From: Telluria mixta | Lineage (GTDB): Bacteria > Pseudomonadota > Gammaproteobacteria > Burkholderiales > Burkholderiaceae_D | Assembly (NCBI RefSeq): GCF_029223865.1 | Contig: NZ_CP119520.1 | Span: 7,378,001-7,442,000 of the forward strand | Direction of reading: 5' to 3' | DNA: 64,000 nt | In this document: positions 54,036 through 63,536 of the stretch, in pieces | Layout: each line of letters starts with the position of its first letter | Numbering within the stretch: the stretch's first letter is position 1 | Notes under the pieces: generated by a model | The model's input: the letters and a program-made list of their open reading frames with translations, nothing else | What the model was told of the DNA's origin: nothing | Database searches by the model: none | Position numbers and translations under genes: made by a program

Positions 54036-55841
54036 ATGTTTCACAACTTGAGCATCAGGAACAAACTGGTCGCCGGCTTCGGCGCGATCGTCGCGATCAT
54101 CCTGTGCCTGCTCATCCTCGCCTATCACCATTTCGCCCGGCTGTCCGAGGCGAACCTGTGGAACCGCCACACGCTCGAGGTGCTGCGCGAACTCGACACG
54201 ATCGCGACGTCGGTATTGCAGATCCAGTCGTCCACGCGCGGCTATCTGTTGACCGGCAACGAGAACCTGGTGACACCGATCCGCAACGAATACGCGGCGG
54301 CGCGTGCCCACGTGAAGCGCGCGCAGGCGATCACCACCGACAACGCCCAGCAGCAGGAACGGTTGCGCCACCTGGACACGCTGCTCGTCACGTGGATGGA
54401 TCAGGTGGTCGCCCCGCAGCTCGAACGGCGCCGGACCGCCGGCGCGACCATGACGGCGCAGATCGAGGCCGGGGTACTGGCCGGCACGAGTTCCGTGGCC
54501 AGCCTGCGCGAGGTACTGGACGACGTCGAAGCCGAGGAAAACCGCCTGCTGGTCCAGCGCCAGAAGGACACCGACGAGCTGCGCCAGACCATGCGGACGC
54601 TGCTGGCCACCGGCGGCATCATCTGCGTGCTGCTGGCCAGTCTCGTATCCACTCTCCTCGTGCGCAGCATCTCGCGTCCGCTGCACAGCCTGATGCATGC
54701 GGCCGGCGAGATCGCCGGCGGCGTGCACGGTGCCCGCGCCCAGGTGCTGTCGCGCGACGAACTGGGCCAGGTGGCGCTGGAATTCAACCGCATGGCCCAG
54801 GCCATCGAGGACAGCCAGGCGAAGGAGCTCGCCGCGACGAACGAATTGCGCGCCAAGGTCGACATGCTGTTGGACGTCGTCTCGCGCGCCGCACGCGGCG
54901 ACCTGACGGGCACCGTCAACATCGCGGGCAGCGACGCCATCGGCCGCCTCGGCGAAGGCGTGGGCACGATGCTGGGCAATCTGCGTACCCTGCTGAGCAA
55001 CGTGCAGCGTGCTGGCATCCAGGTCACCACGTCGGCCACGCAGATCGCCGCGTCCGCGCGCCAGCAGGAGGCGACCGGGATCGAGCAGGCCCAGACGACC
55101 GTCGAGGTGCTGTCGACCACGCGCGAGATCTCGGCCAACACGACGCAGCTGCTGCGCACGATGGAAGAAGCGGGCGAAGTCGCCGATTACACGACGGCGG
55201 CCACGACCGAAGCGCAGGACAATCTCAAGCGCATGGACCAGTCGATGCAGCAGATGGTCGCGGCCACCGACGCGATCACCGCCAAGCTCGCGACCCTGTC
55301 GGAAAAAGCCAGCAACATCAACAGCGTGCTGACGACGATCACCAAGGTCGCCGACCAGACCAACATCCTGTCGCTGAATGCCGCCATCGAGGCCGAGAAG
55401 GCCGGCGAGGCGGGCCGCGGTTTCGCCGTCGTCGCCACCGAGATCCGGCGCCTGGCCGACCAGACCTCCGTCTCCACGTGGGACATCGAGCAGATGCTGA
55501 AGGAGATGCAGTCCGCCGTCTCGGCCAGCGTCATGGGCATGGACAAGTTTACCGAGGACATCCGCCGCAGCGTGGACGAGGCGCGCCACGTGGCCGAGCA
55601 GCTGTCGGGCATGACAGACCAGGTGCGCAAGCTGGCACCCCGCTTCGACCTCGTGCTGCAGGGGATGCAGTCGCAGGCCGTCGGCGCGTCGCAGATCACG
55701 GCGACGATGACGCAGCTGTCCGACGCCAGCCAGCAGACCGTCGACTCGCTGAAAGCGACCAGTGAGGCCGTGCACCAGCTGCAGTATGCGGCCTCCGACC
55801 TGCAGCAGTCCGTCGCGACGTTCGCCGTCAATGCAGCATGA
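54036..55841 (+). CDS. wspA: Methyl-accepting chemotaxis protein of the Wsp system
   Basis: 601 residues. TM1 (about 13-33) and TM2 (about 190-212) bracket a helical periplasmic sensor (LDTIATSVLQIQSSTRGYLLTGNE, CHASE3-like). HAMP and a cytoplasmic signalling hairpin follow (VADQTNILSLNAAIEAEKAGEAGRGFAVVATEIRRLADQ). The later segment SVSTWDIEQMLKEMQSAVSASVMGMDKF is typical of WspA rather than flagellar MCPs, and there is no C-terminal CheR-tethering pentapeptide. In Pseudomonas WspA clusters on surface contact and activates WspE. GGAG precedes the ATG; wspB overlaps by ATGA. Confidence 0.93.
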   Translation: MFHNLSIRNKLVAGFGAIVAIILCLLILAYHHFARLSEANLWNRHTLEVLRELDTIATSVLQIQSSTRGYLLTGNENLVTPIRNEYAAARAHVKRAQAITTDNAQQQERLRHLDTLLVTWMDQVVAPQLERRRTAGATMTAQIEAGVLAGTSSVASLREVLDDVEAEENRLLVQRQKDTDELRQTMRTLLATGGIICVLLASLVSTLLVRSISRPLHSLMHAAGEIAGGVHGARAQVLSRDELGQVALEFNRMAQAIEDSQAKELAATNELRAKVDMLLDVVSRAARGDLTGTVNIAGSDAIGRLGEGVGTMLGNLRTLLSNVQRAGIQVTTSATQIAASARQQEATGIEQAQTTVEVLSTTREISANTTQLLRTMEEAGEVADYTTAATTEAQDNLKRMDQSMQQMVAATDAITAKLATLSEKASNINSVLTTITKVADQTNILSLNAAIEAEKAGEAGRGFAVVATEIRRLADQTSVSTWDIEQMLKEMQSAVSASVMGMDKFTEDIRRSVDEARHVAEQLSGMTDQVRKLAPRFDLVLQGMQSQAVGASQITATMTQLSDASQQTVDSLKATSEAVHQLQYAASDLQQSVATFAVNAA

Positions 55842-56281
55842 AGACGATGGTGTTCCACATCGGCCGTGAACGCTATGCGCTGCCCCTGGCGAGCGTGCTG
55901 CGCGTGCTGCCGGTGGCGCGCCTGAAGGCGCTGCCGGGCGCGCCGCATTTCGTGCCCGGCCTGCTGGACCTGCACGGCGAAGCGATCCCCGTGATCGACG
56001 TGTCGCGCCTGGCCGGCACGCCGCCGGACGCCGTGCGCTACGACACCCGCATCCTGCTCGTCGAGATCGACGCGGCCGGACGCCGGCGCCGCCTGGGCCT
56101 GAAGGCCGAGCACGTGGTCGGCGTCGCGTCCATCGACGGGGAACTGGCCGACGCCGGCGTGGCCAGCGCGCCGTGGCTCGGGCAGGTCGCGCCCGGCGCG
56201 GACGGCATGCTGCAACTGCTCGACCCGGGCCGCCTGCTGGCGCCCGACGTCGAGGCGCAGCTGTTCGGAGCAGGCGCATGA
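55838..56281 (+). CDS. wspB: CheW-like adaptor of the Wsp system
   Basis: 147 residues forming one CheW domain (FHIGRERYALPLASVLRVLPVARLKALPGAPHFVPGLLDLHGEAIPVIDVSRL). Its ATG overlaps the wspA stop and its own stop overlaps the wspC start. Order and coupling identify it as WspB, which couples WspA to the kinase WspE. Confidence 0.92.
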   Translation: MKTMVFHIGRERYALPLASVLRVLPVARLKALPGAPHFVPGLLDLHGEAIPVIDVSRLAGTPPDAVRYDTRILLVEIDAAGRRRRLGLKAEHVVGVASIDGELADAGVASAPWLGQVAPGADGMLQLLDPGRLLAPDVEAQLFGAGA

Positions 56282-57468
56282 ATCTGACGATGCGCCTGCG
56301 CGCCGCCACGAGCCTCGACCTGAGCGTCGCCACGGTCGAACGGGCCGTGCGCGAGCGCATGCGCAGCGGCGGCGCCGGCATCGATTACGACCCGCAGCCC
56401 GGCACACAAGAATTCGACGCGCTCGTCGACCTCGTCGTCGTGCCGGAGTCGTGGATCCTGCGCGACCCCGCCGTGTTCGAGACCGCGCTGCGCTTCGTGC
56501 AGACGCGTTTGCTGACGCGGCCCGGGCGGCAGGTCCGCGTGCTGTCGCTGCCGTGCGCCGGCGGCGAGGAACCGTATTCGCTCGCGATGCTGCTGGCGCG
56601 CGCGGGCGTCAACCCCGGGCAATGCCGCATCGACGCGATCGACCTGTCGCACGCCGCGATCACCCGCGCCCGCGCCGGAAGATATACGCGCAACGCGTTC
56701 CGCGGCGACGACCAGGGCTTGCGCGCGCGCTTCTTCACCGAGGACGGCGACGAGCAGGTGATCGGCCCGGAACCGCGCGACTATGTCGCCTTCGCCCAGG
56801 CGAACCTGTTCGACCTCGACCCCGCCGTCACGGGCACCTATGACCTGGTGTTCTGCCGCAACCTGCTGATCTACTTCGACACGGCCACGCAACAGCGGGC
56901 GGCCGCACGCCTGGCCGCGCTGCTGGCCGACGACGGCCTGCTGCTGGCCGGCTACGCCGAAACTCCGGCCCTGTGCCGCCACGGCTTCGCGCCGCGCACG
57001 CCGCGCGACACGTTCGCGCTGCGCAAGCGCGGCCGGCGCGCGGCGGACATCCGGCGCGCGCCCCAGCCGCATCTGGCCACATCGCCGGCCGCGTCGCCTG
57101 CGCCACGTCCGCCCGTGCCCCTTGGGCCTGTTGCGCCACCCGCCCCGCGCGACCTGCTGGCCGAAGCGAAAGCCCACGCCGACGCCGGCCGCCTGGCGCA
57201 GGCGGAAGACGCGTGCCGCGCGCTGCTCACCATCCGCGCGGACGATGCCGAAGCGTGGTTCCTGCTGGGGCTCACGGCCGAATGCGCGGGGCGGCCGCGG
57301 GATGCGGAAAACAGCTGGCGGCGCTGCGTCTACCTCGATCCCGAGCATTACGAAGCCTTGTGCGCGCTGGCCCTGCTCGCCGAACAGCGCCGCGACGTCG
57401 CCCAGGGGGCGAGCCTGCGCGAGCGCGCCGCGCGCGTGCATGCGCGGCGCGGGAGGCAGCACGCATGA
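56278..57468 (+). CDS. wspC: CheR-type MCP methyltransferase with C-terminal TPR
   Basis: 396 residues. The CheR N-domain is followed by the SAM-binding domain (VLSLPCAGGEEPYSLAMLL, DLVFCRNLLIYFD). After a Pro/Ala linker (about 250-290) there is a TPR segment (AKAHADAGRLAQAEDACRALL, AEAWFLLGLTAECAGRPRDAENSWRRCVYLDPEH). The CheR-TPR fusion is the WspC architecture. It methylates WspA. ATGA overlaps occur at both ends. Confidence 0.94.
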   Translation: MNLTMRLRAATSLDLSVATVERAVRERMRSGGAGIDYDPQPGTQEFDALVDLVVVPESWILRDPAVFETALRFVQTRLLTRPGRQVRVLSLPCAGGEEPYSLAMLLARAGVNPGQCRIDAIDLSHAAITRARAGRYTRNAFRGDDQGLRARFFTEDGDEQVIGPEPRDYVAFAQANLFDLDPAVTGTYDLVFCRNLLIYFDTATQQRAAARLAALLADDGLLLAGYAETPALCRHGFAPRTPRDTFALRKRGRRAADIRRAPQPHLATSPAASPAPRPPVPLGPVAPPAPRDLLAEAKAHADAGRLAQAEDACRALLTIRADDAEAWFLLGLTAECAGRPRDAENSWRRCVYLDPEHYEALCALALLAEQRRDVAQGASLRERAARVHARRGRQHA

Positions 57469-58145
57469 AGCAACTGCCGGTCCGCGCGTGGAACGAAGAC
57501 GCCTGCTGGCGCCGCATCGGCGTCATGGGCGACCGCAGCTGCCCCGAACTCGCGCGCCACGTCCATTGCCGCAACTGCCCCGTGTACGCGGGCGCCGCCC
57601 AGCACAACCTGCAGCGTCCCGTCGACGCCGACTATCGCGACGCGTGGGCCCGCGAACTGGCGCGGCCCGAACCGCCGCCGGCGCGCACGGACGCCGCCGC
57701 GCTGGCGTTCCGCATCGGCCGCGAGTGGCTGGCCGTGGCGATGGCCCTCGCCGTCGAAGTCGCTCCGCCGGCGCCCGCGCACCGCGTGCCGCACCGCAGC
57801 CGCGGCGCCCTGCTCGGCATCGTCAATGTCGGCGGCCGCCTGCTGCCGGCCGTGTCGCTCGCGCGCCTGATGAACGTGGACACGGACGGCATCCCGCCCC
57901 CGCCGGGCCGCCACGCGTTCGCGCGCCTGCTCGTGCTCACCCTCGGTCCCCACCGCTATGCGCTGCCGGTCGATGAAGTCCACGGCGTGGTGCGCCACGC
58001 GCAGGACGCGATGAGCCCGCCCGCCGCCAACGTCGGCCACGCGCCGCCCGGCCTCGTCGCCGGCATGATCGCCGACAGCGCCATCGAGGCCGGCCTGCTC
58101 GACACGGCCCGTTTGCGCTCCGAGCTGGAGACGTTGCTGCGATGA
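57465..58145 (+). CDS. wspD: CheW-like adaptor of the Wsp system, second copy
   Basis: 226 residues. An N-terminal Cys-containing stretch (CWRRIGVMGDRSCPELARHVHCRNCPVY) precedes a CheW domain (GALLGIVNVGGRLLPAVSLARLM). The extra Cys-rich front end is what sets WspD apart from WspB. Both ends overlap neighbours by ATGA. Confidence 0.92.
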   Translation: MKQLPVRAWNEDACWRRIGVMGDRSCPELARHVHCRNCPVYAGAAQHNLQRPVDADYRDAWARELARPEPPPARTDAAALAFRIGREWLAVAMALAVEVAPPAPAHRVPHRSRGALLGIVNVGGRLLPAVSLARLMNVDTDGIPPPPGRHAFARLLVLTLGPHRYALPVDEVHGVVRHAQDAMSPPAANVGHAPPGLVAGMIADSAIEAGLLDTARLRSELETLLR

Positions 58146-60376
58146 GCACGAAGGACGAGAAAATGAGCGAGGACCTGAGCGGCTACTCGATGCTGGACCT
58201 GTTCCGCATGGAGACGCGCGAGCAGATGCGCGTGCTGACGGACGGCCTGCTGCTGCTCGAACAGGATGCCGTCGACGCGGCCCGGCTGGAATCGATGATG
58301 CGCGCGGCGCACAGCGTCAAGGGCGCGGCCGCGATCGTCGGCCTGGAGCCGGCCGTGCGCCTCGCGCATGCCATGGAGGACGTGCTGGTCGCGGCGCAGG
58401 AAGGCCGGGTCCAGCTCGACGCGGGCGGCGTGGACGTGCTGCTGGGCGCCGTCGACGTGCTGCAGCAGCTGGCGGAAGCCGAAGGCGCCGCTGCGCCGCG
58501 CGGCAATCGCGTCGCGGCCGTGGTCGCGGCGTTGGGCGCCCTGCACGGCAAGGGCTCCGCCGCACCGCCCGTCCCACAGACGCCCCCACAGCCCGTGCCG
58601 GCGCAGGCTCCCGCGCCGGCCGCGGCACCGCCCTCCCCGCCGGCCGGCAACGACGAACTGCTCACGCTGGCGGGGCAGGCACGCCTGCACGCGGGCCAGC
58701 TGCGGCCGTGGATCGCCGGGCTGCAGCGCTACAAGCGGCACCAGCGCGCCGTCTACGAGGCGCTGGACGACTTGCAGGACGCGATCCGCGCGACGGGCGA
58801 CGCGCGCCTGGCCGAACTGGCGCAGCGCGCGGCCGACCGCGCCGCACCGCTGCGCGACACCCTGCACCGCACGATCGAGGGCGCCGAGCACTACGAACGG
58901 CAGGCGCTGACCGTGTCCACGCGCCTCGCCGACGAGGTGCTGGCGCTGCGCATGTGTCCCTTCGCGGAAGGCGTGCACGCGCTGCCGCGCATGGTGCGCG
59001 ACCTGGCGCGCGGCCTCGGCAAGGACGTGCGCGTGGAGATCGCGGGCGCGGACACGCTCGTCGACCGCGCCGTGCTGGCCCGCATGGAAGGTCCGCTGCA
59101 CCAGTTGCTGCGCAACGCCGTCGACCACGGCATGGAGCTGCAGGTGGAGCGTACGGCCGCCGGCAAACCCGCGCACGGCACGATCCGCCTGGAAGCGCGC
59201 CACCGCGGCGGCATGCTGGCGCTGGTGGTGGCGGACGACGGCCGCGGCGTCGATCCGGAGCGCATCCGCGCGGCCGCCGTGCGCCGGCAAGTGGCCGCGC
59301 CCGCGTTCGCGGCCGAGCTGTCCCAGGCCGAGCTGCTGGAATTCCTGTTCCTGCCCGGCTTTTCGCTGAAGGAGAGCGCGACCGAACTGTCCGGGCGCGG
59401 CGTTGGCCTGGACGTCGTGCACGACGCCGTGCGGAGCCTGAACGGCACCGTGCGTGCGGAATCCACGCCGGGCGCCGGGTTCACGACCGTGATCACGCTG
59501 CCGCTCACGCAGTCGATCGTGCGCGCCCTCGTCGTCGACGTGGCCGGCGAAGCCTACGCGCTGCCGATCGCGCGGGTGGAAGGCGTGCGCCGCGTGCTTG
59601 CCGCCGACGTGCGCACATTGCACGGCCGCCAGTACGTCGACGGCGCCGATGGCCATGGCCAACTTGGCCTCGTCGCCGCCAGCCAGGTGCTGGACCTGGG
59701 TGACGCCGTCGCGGGGGCGGACGTCACGCTGGTCGCGATCGGGACGGGACGCGAACGCTACGGCCTCGTCGTCGACGCCGTGCGCGGCGAACAGAGCCTG
59801 ACCGTGCAGCCGCTGGAGCCGACGTTCGGCAAGCTGCGCGACATCGCGGCCGCCGCCCTGCTCGACGACGGCACGCCGGTGCTGATCCTCGACGTGCCCG
59901 ACCTGCTGCGCTCGATCGCGCTCCGGCTGGACGACGGCGCAGCGCTGCGCCTGGGATTTGCCGCGGGGGAGTCCCCGGCCGGACGCGCGCGGCGCGTGCT
60001 CGTGGTGGACGATTCGCTGACGGTACGCGAGATGCAGCGCAAGCTGCTGGCCGCGCGCGGCTACCACGTGGACGTGGCGCTGGACGGCGTCGATGGCTGG
60101 AACCAGTTGCGCGGGGCCGACTACGACCTCGTGATCACGGACATCGACATGCCGCGCCTGGACGGCATCGGCCTCACGGAACGCATCCGGCGCGACCCGC
60201 GCCTCGCCCGCCTGCCGGTCATGATCGTGTCGTACAAGGACCGCCCGGAAGATCGCGCGCGCGGCCTGGAAGCGGGCGCCGATTATTATCTGGCCAAGGG
60301 CGCCTTCCACGACGCCACGTTGCTCGATGCGGTGCGCGACCTGGTCGGCGGCGCCGGCACGGAAAGGACGCCATGA
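58142..60376 (+). CDS. wspE: Wsp hybrid histidine kinase (CheA-like with receiver)
   Basis: 744 residues. The Hpt domain carries phospho-His H57 (AAHSVKGAAAIVGL). A Pro/Ala linker (about 140-165), dimerisation and HATPase_c domain (LLRNAVDHGMELQ, DDGRGVDPERI, GRGVGLDVV), CheW-like domain and a C-terminal receiver (VVDDSLTVREMQR, phospho-acceptor in ITDIDMPRLDG, VSYKD) complete it. WspE autophosphorylates and passes phosphate to WspR and WspF. The start of the receiver follows GRARRV directly. ATGA overlaps continue on both sides. Confidence 0.95.
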   Translation: MSTKDEKMSEDLSGYSMLDLFRMETREQMRVLTDGLLLLEQDAVDAARLESMMRAAHSVKGAAAIVGLEPAVRLAHAMEDVLVAAQEGRVQLDAGGVDVLLGAVDVLQQLAEAEGAAAPRGNRVAAVVAALGALHGKGSAAPPVPQTPPQPVPAQAPAPAAAPPSPPAGNDELLTLAGQARLHAGQLRPWIAGLQRYKRHQRAVYEALDDLQDAIRATGDARLAELAQRAADRAAPLRDTLHRTIEGAEHYERQALTVSTRLADEVLALRMCPFAEGVHALPRMVRDLARGLGKDVRVEIAGADTLVDRAVLARMEGPLHQLLRNAVDHGMELQVERTAAGKPAHGTIRLEARHRGGMLALVVADDGRGVDPERIRAAAVRRQVAAPAFAAELSQAELLEFLFLPGFSLKESATELSGRGVGLDVVHDAVRSLNGTVRAESTPGAGFTTVITLPLTQSIVRALVVDVAGEAYALPIARVEGVRRVLAADVRTLHGRQYVDGADGHGQLGLVAASQVLDLGDAVAGADVTLVAIGTGRERYGLVVDAVRGEQSLTVQPLEPTFGKLRDIAAAALLDDGTPVLILDVPDLLRSIALRLDDGAALRLGFAAGESPAGRARRVLVVDDSLTVREMQRKLLAARGYHVDVALDGVDGWNQLRGADYDLVITDIDMPRLDGIGLTERIRRDPRLARLPVMIVSYKDRPEDRARGLEAGADYYLAKGAFHDATLLDAVRDLVGGAGTERTP

Positions 60377-61371
60377 GGATAGGCATCGCCAACGACAGCC
60401 CCACCGCCGCCGAAGCGCTGCGCCGCGCGGTGGCGCTCGGGACCGAGCACCAGGTCGCGTGGATCGCGCGCACGGGCGCCGACGCCGTGCGCCTGTGCCG
60501 CGACCTGCCGCCCGACCTCGTGCTGATGGACCTCGCCATGCCCGTGCTGGATGGCGTCGAGGCGACCCGCCGCATCATGCGCGAGGCGCCGTGCGCAATC
60601 CTGATCGTCACGGCGGCGCCGCAAGACAACGTGGGCCAGGTATTCCGCGCGCTCGGCGCCGGCGCGCTGGACGTCACGGCCACGCCCGTGCTGCTGGGCC
60701 GCACCGACGGCGAGGCCGCCCTCCTTGCGAAGATCCGCACCATCGGCAAGCTGATCGCCGGCGCCCCCGCCGCCGCCGCGAGCGCAGCCGTCCCGCCGCC
60801 GCCCGCGGCATCCGGACCGCCGCTCGCGCGCCTGGTCGCCATCGGTGCGTCCACCGGCGGGCCGATCGCGCTGGCGCGGGTGCTGGCACGCTGGCGTCCG
60901 CCGGCCGACACGGCCGCCGTCATCGTGCAGCACATCGATGCCGCCTTCGCCGGCCAGCTGGCGCGCTGGCTGGGCGAGCAGACGGCCGTGCCGGTGCGCG
61001 CGATCGCCGGCGGCGAGCCGGTCGAAGGCGGGGTCGTGCACGTGGCGGCCAGCGACGACCACCTGCGCCTCACGCCCGAACGCCGTCTCGTCTACGACGC
61101 TCATCCGCGCGACGAGGTCTACCGGCCATCGATCGACGTGTTTTTCCACTCGGTGGCGCGGTACTGGACACCAAACGCCACCGGCGTCCTGCTCACCGGC
61201 ATGGGCCGCGACGGCGCCGCCGGCCTGCTCGCCATGCGCCAGGCCGGCCAGGCCACCATCGCACAGGACGAGGCCACCTGCGCCGTGTACGGCATGCCGC
61301 GCGCGGCGGCGGAACTGGGCGCGGCAGGCAAGATTTTGCCGTTAGACAATATCGCAACCGCATTGGGGTAG
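60373..61371 (+). CDS. wspF: CheB-type methylesterase of the Wsp system
   Basis: 332 residues: a receiver (IANDSPTAAEALRRA, phospho-acceptor in LMDLAMPVLDG) and a methylesterase domain with the catalytic motifs IGASTGGP, VQHIDAAFAGQLARWL and LLTGMGRDGAAGLL. WspF demethylates WspA and resets the system; loss-of-function mutations in pseudomonads give wrinkly, biofilm-overproducing colonies. It overlaps wspE by four bases. Confidence 0.95.
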   Translation: MRIGIANDSPTAAEALRRAVALGTEHQVAWIARTGADAVRLCRDLPPDLVLMDLAMPVLDGVEATRRIMREAPCAILIVTAAPQDNVGQVFRALGAGALDVTATPVLLGRTDGEAALLAKIRTIGKLIAGAPAAAASAAVPPPPAASGPPLARLVAIGASTGGPIALARVLARWRPPADTAAVIVQHIDAAFAGQLARWLGEQTAVPVRAIAGGEPVEGGVVHVAASDDHLRLTPERRLVYDAHPRDEVYRPSIDVFFHSVARYWTPNATGVLLTGMGRDGAAGLLAMRQAGQATIAQDEATCAVYGMPRAAAELGAAGKILPLDNIATALG

Positions 61372-61372
61372 A

Positions 61373-62431
61373 ATGGCGACCCAACGTACATACTCCAATC
61401 TCCTCAACGATTCCTCCGCGATGTCTGCAGTCAACCACATCGTCGCCGGCGGACAGGACGACGCCGACTATAAAGTGCGCGTCCTGCTCGTCGACGACCA
61501 GCTCATCATCGTCGAAGCCGTCCGCCGCATGCTGGCGCGCCACCGCGACATCGAATTCCAGTTCGTCACCGATCCGCTGTCGGCGCACGCGGCCGCGCTG
61601 CGGCACCGGCCGACCGTGATCCTGCAAGACCTCGTCATGCAGGGCACCGACGGCTTCCAGCTGATCAGGGGCTACCAGGACGACCCGGCGCTGCGCGACA
61701 TTCCCGTGGTCGTGCTGTCGACCAAGGAAGAGCCGAAACTGAAGGCGCACGCGTTTTCCGTCGGGGCGCACGACTACCTCGTCAAGGTGCCCGACGAACT
61801 GGAACTGACGGCGCGCATCCGCCGCCATTCGGCCGGCTACATCAGCGGCCTGCAGCGCGACGCGGCGTACCGGTCATTGCGCGCGAGCCAGGAAGAGCTG
61901 GCGCGCGCCAACGAGGAATTGCGCCGGCTGGCCGCGCTGGACGGCCTCACCGGCATCGCCAACCGCCGCCGCTTCGACGAAGCCATCCACGTCGAATGGA
62001 ACCGGGGACGGCGCCAGGCATCGCCGCTGGCGCTGCTGCTGTGCGACGTCGACCATTTCAAGCTGTACAACGACCACCTGGGCCATCCGGCCGGCGACCT
62101 GTGTCTCAAGAAGGTGGCCGCCGTGCTGACCGGCCAGTTGAAGCGCCCGGCCGACCTGGCGGCGCGCTACGGTGGCGAGGAATTCGCGCTGCTGCTGCCG
62201 GACACCGACCTTGCCGGCGCCGTCCTCGTGGGCGAGGCCTGCCGTGCGGGACTCCAGCAACTGGCGCTGCCGCATCCGGGGGCGCCGGGCGGAATCGTCA
62301 CCATGTCGATGGGCGTGGCCTGTCTCGTGCCGGGCGAGGACGACAGCCTCGACAATCTCATCGCGCGGGCCGACGCCGCGCTGTACGACGCCAAGCGCGG
62401 CGGCCGCAACCGGGTTGCGCCGGCCGGCTGA
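61373..62431 (+). CDS. wspR: Diguanylate cyclase WspR (REC-GGDEF)
   Basis: 352 residues. The receiver has the DD pair and D86 (ILQDLVMQG) plus VLSTKEE. After a helical linker (about 160-187) a GGDEF domain carries the active site GGEEF at 267-271, and an I-site R258-P-A-D261 five residues ahead, so product inhibition is intact. WspR makes c-di-GMP when phosphorylated by WspE. ATG 61373 lies just after the wspF stop; ATG 61421 (MSAVNHIV) is an alternative that better matches the usual N-terminus. Its stop faces the murB stop three bp away. Confidence 0.95.
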   Translation: MATQRTYSNLLNDSSAMSAVNHIVAGGQDDADYKVRVLLVDDQLIIVEAVRRMLARHRDIEFQFVTDPLSAHAAALRHRPTVILQDLVMQGTDGFQLIRGYQDDPALRDIPVVVLSTKEEPKLKAHAFSVGAHDYLVKVPDELELTARIRRHSAGYISGLQRDAAYRSLRASQEELARANEELRRLAALDGLTGIANRRRFDEAIHVEWNRGRRQASPLALLLCDVDHFKLYNDHLGHPAGDLCLKKVAAVLTGQLKRPADLAARYGGEEFALLLPDTDLAGAVLVGEACRAGLQQLALPHPGAPGGIVTMSMGVACLVPGEDDSLDNLIARADAALYDAKRGGRNRVAPAG

Positions 62432-62434
62432 ATC

Positions 62435-63460
62435 TCAGACCAGCACGGGTTCCGGCTCGAGCCGCACGCCGAAGCGCGCCTCGACGTCGGCCTGGATGGC
62501 GCGTGCCAGCGCCATGATCTCCGCTCCCGTCGCGCCGCCATTGTTGACCAGCACGAGCGCCTGCTTCGGATACACGCCCGCGCGTCCCAGGCTTTTGCCC
62601 TTCCAGCCGCAACGGTCGATCAGCCAGCCCGCGGCCAGCTTTTCGCTGCCGTCCGGCTGGGCGTGGTGCACGAGGTCCGGCCACGTCTCCAGCAGGCGTG
62701 CGCAGTGCTCGTGCGGCACGACCGGATTCTTGAAGAAGCTGCCCGCATTGCCGATCTCCGCCGGATCGGGCAGCTTGCGGCGGCGGATCGCGATCACGGC
62801 ATCCGCCACGTCGCGCGCGCTCGGCGCGGCGATCCCGTTGACAGCCTGCGCCAGTTCCGCATAGCGCAGGTTCGGCGTCCACGCGCGCGGCAGCGCGAAC
62901 GTCACGTCCAGCACGACGAGCGAGGCGCCATCCGCGTGCTTGAACACGCTGTCGCGGTAGCCGAAGCGGCAGGCGGCGGCGTCCATGGTGCGGATCGAGC
63001 CGTCGGCGAAATCGAACACGGTCAGCGAATGAAACCGGTCCTTGACCTCGGCCCCGTACGCGCCGATGTTCTGGATCGGCGACGCGCCGACGGTCCCCGG
63101 GATCAGCGCCATGTTCTCCAGGCCGCCCAGGCCTTGCGCCAGCGTCCACTCGACGAAGGCGTGCCAGTTCTCGCCCGCGTGGGCGCGCACGAGGATGGCG
63201 TCCGGCGACTCACCGACGATCTGCCTGCCTTCCAGTGCCATGTGCAGCACGAGGGCGTCGACCTCGTCGCGCGCGATCAGGAGGTTGCTGCCGCCGCCGA
63301 GCACGAGGCGCGGCAGCGCAGCCAGCGCCGGGTCGGCGACGACGGCCTGCAACTGGGCCGGATCGGTCACGCGCAGGTAGCGCCGGGCGCGCGCGGGGAT
63401 GCGGAAGGTGTTGAAGGACTCGAGGGAAACGTCGGTGGACAGGGGCAGATCGGCTGGCAT
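62435..63460 (-). CDS. murB: UDP-N-acetylmuramate dehydrogenase
   Basis: 341 residues, matching E. coli MurB (342). FAD-binding [23 protein letters not shown], the [22 protein letters not shown] block, the catalytic Ser in [11 protein letters not shown] and the closing [21 protein letters not shown] are in place. It reduces UDP-GlcNAc enolpyruvate to UDP-MurNAc. I start at MPADL; an ATG nine codons upstream (63487) lies inside a TATAAT, which would serve better as the -10 box of a promoter. Ribosome-binding sites are weak at both. Confidence 0.96.
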   Translation of the reverse strand: MPADLPLSTDVSLESFNTFRIPARARRYLRVTDPAQLQAVVADPALAALPRLVLGGGSNLLIARDEVDALVLHMALEGRQIVGESPDAILVRAHAGENWHAFVEWTLAQGLGGLENMALIPGTVGASPIQNIGAYGAEVKDRFHSLTVFDFADGSIRTMDAAACRFGYRDSVFKHADGASLVVLDVTFALPRAWTPNLRYAELAQAVNGIAAPSARDVADAVIAIRRRKLPDPAEIGNAGSFFKNPVVPHEHCARLLETWPDLVHHAQPDGSEKLAAGWLIDRCGWKGKSLGRAGVYPKQALVLVNNGGATGAEIMALARAIQADVEARFGVRLEPEPVLV

Positions 63461-63536
63461 GGCTGGGGCGGGTAGTGTTTGGCGCATTATAGTGGTTACA
63501 ATATCGCCATTCATTACTGTGCAAGGAAAAAACACG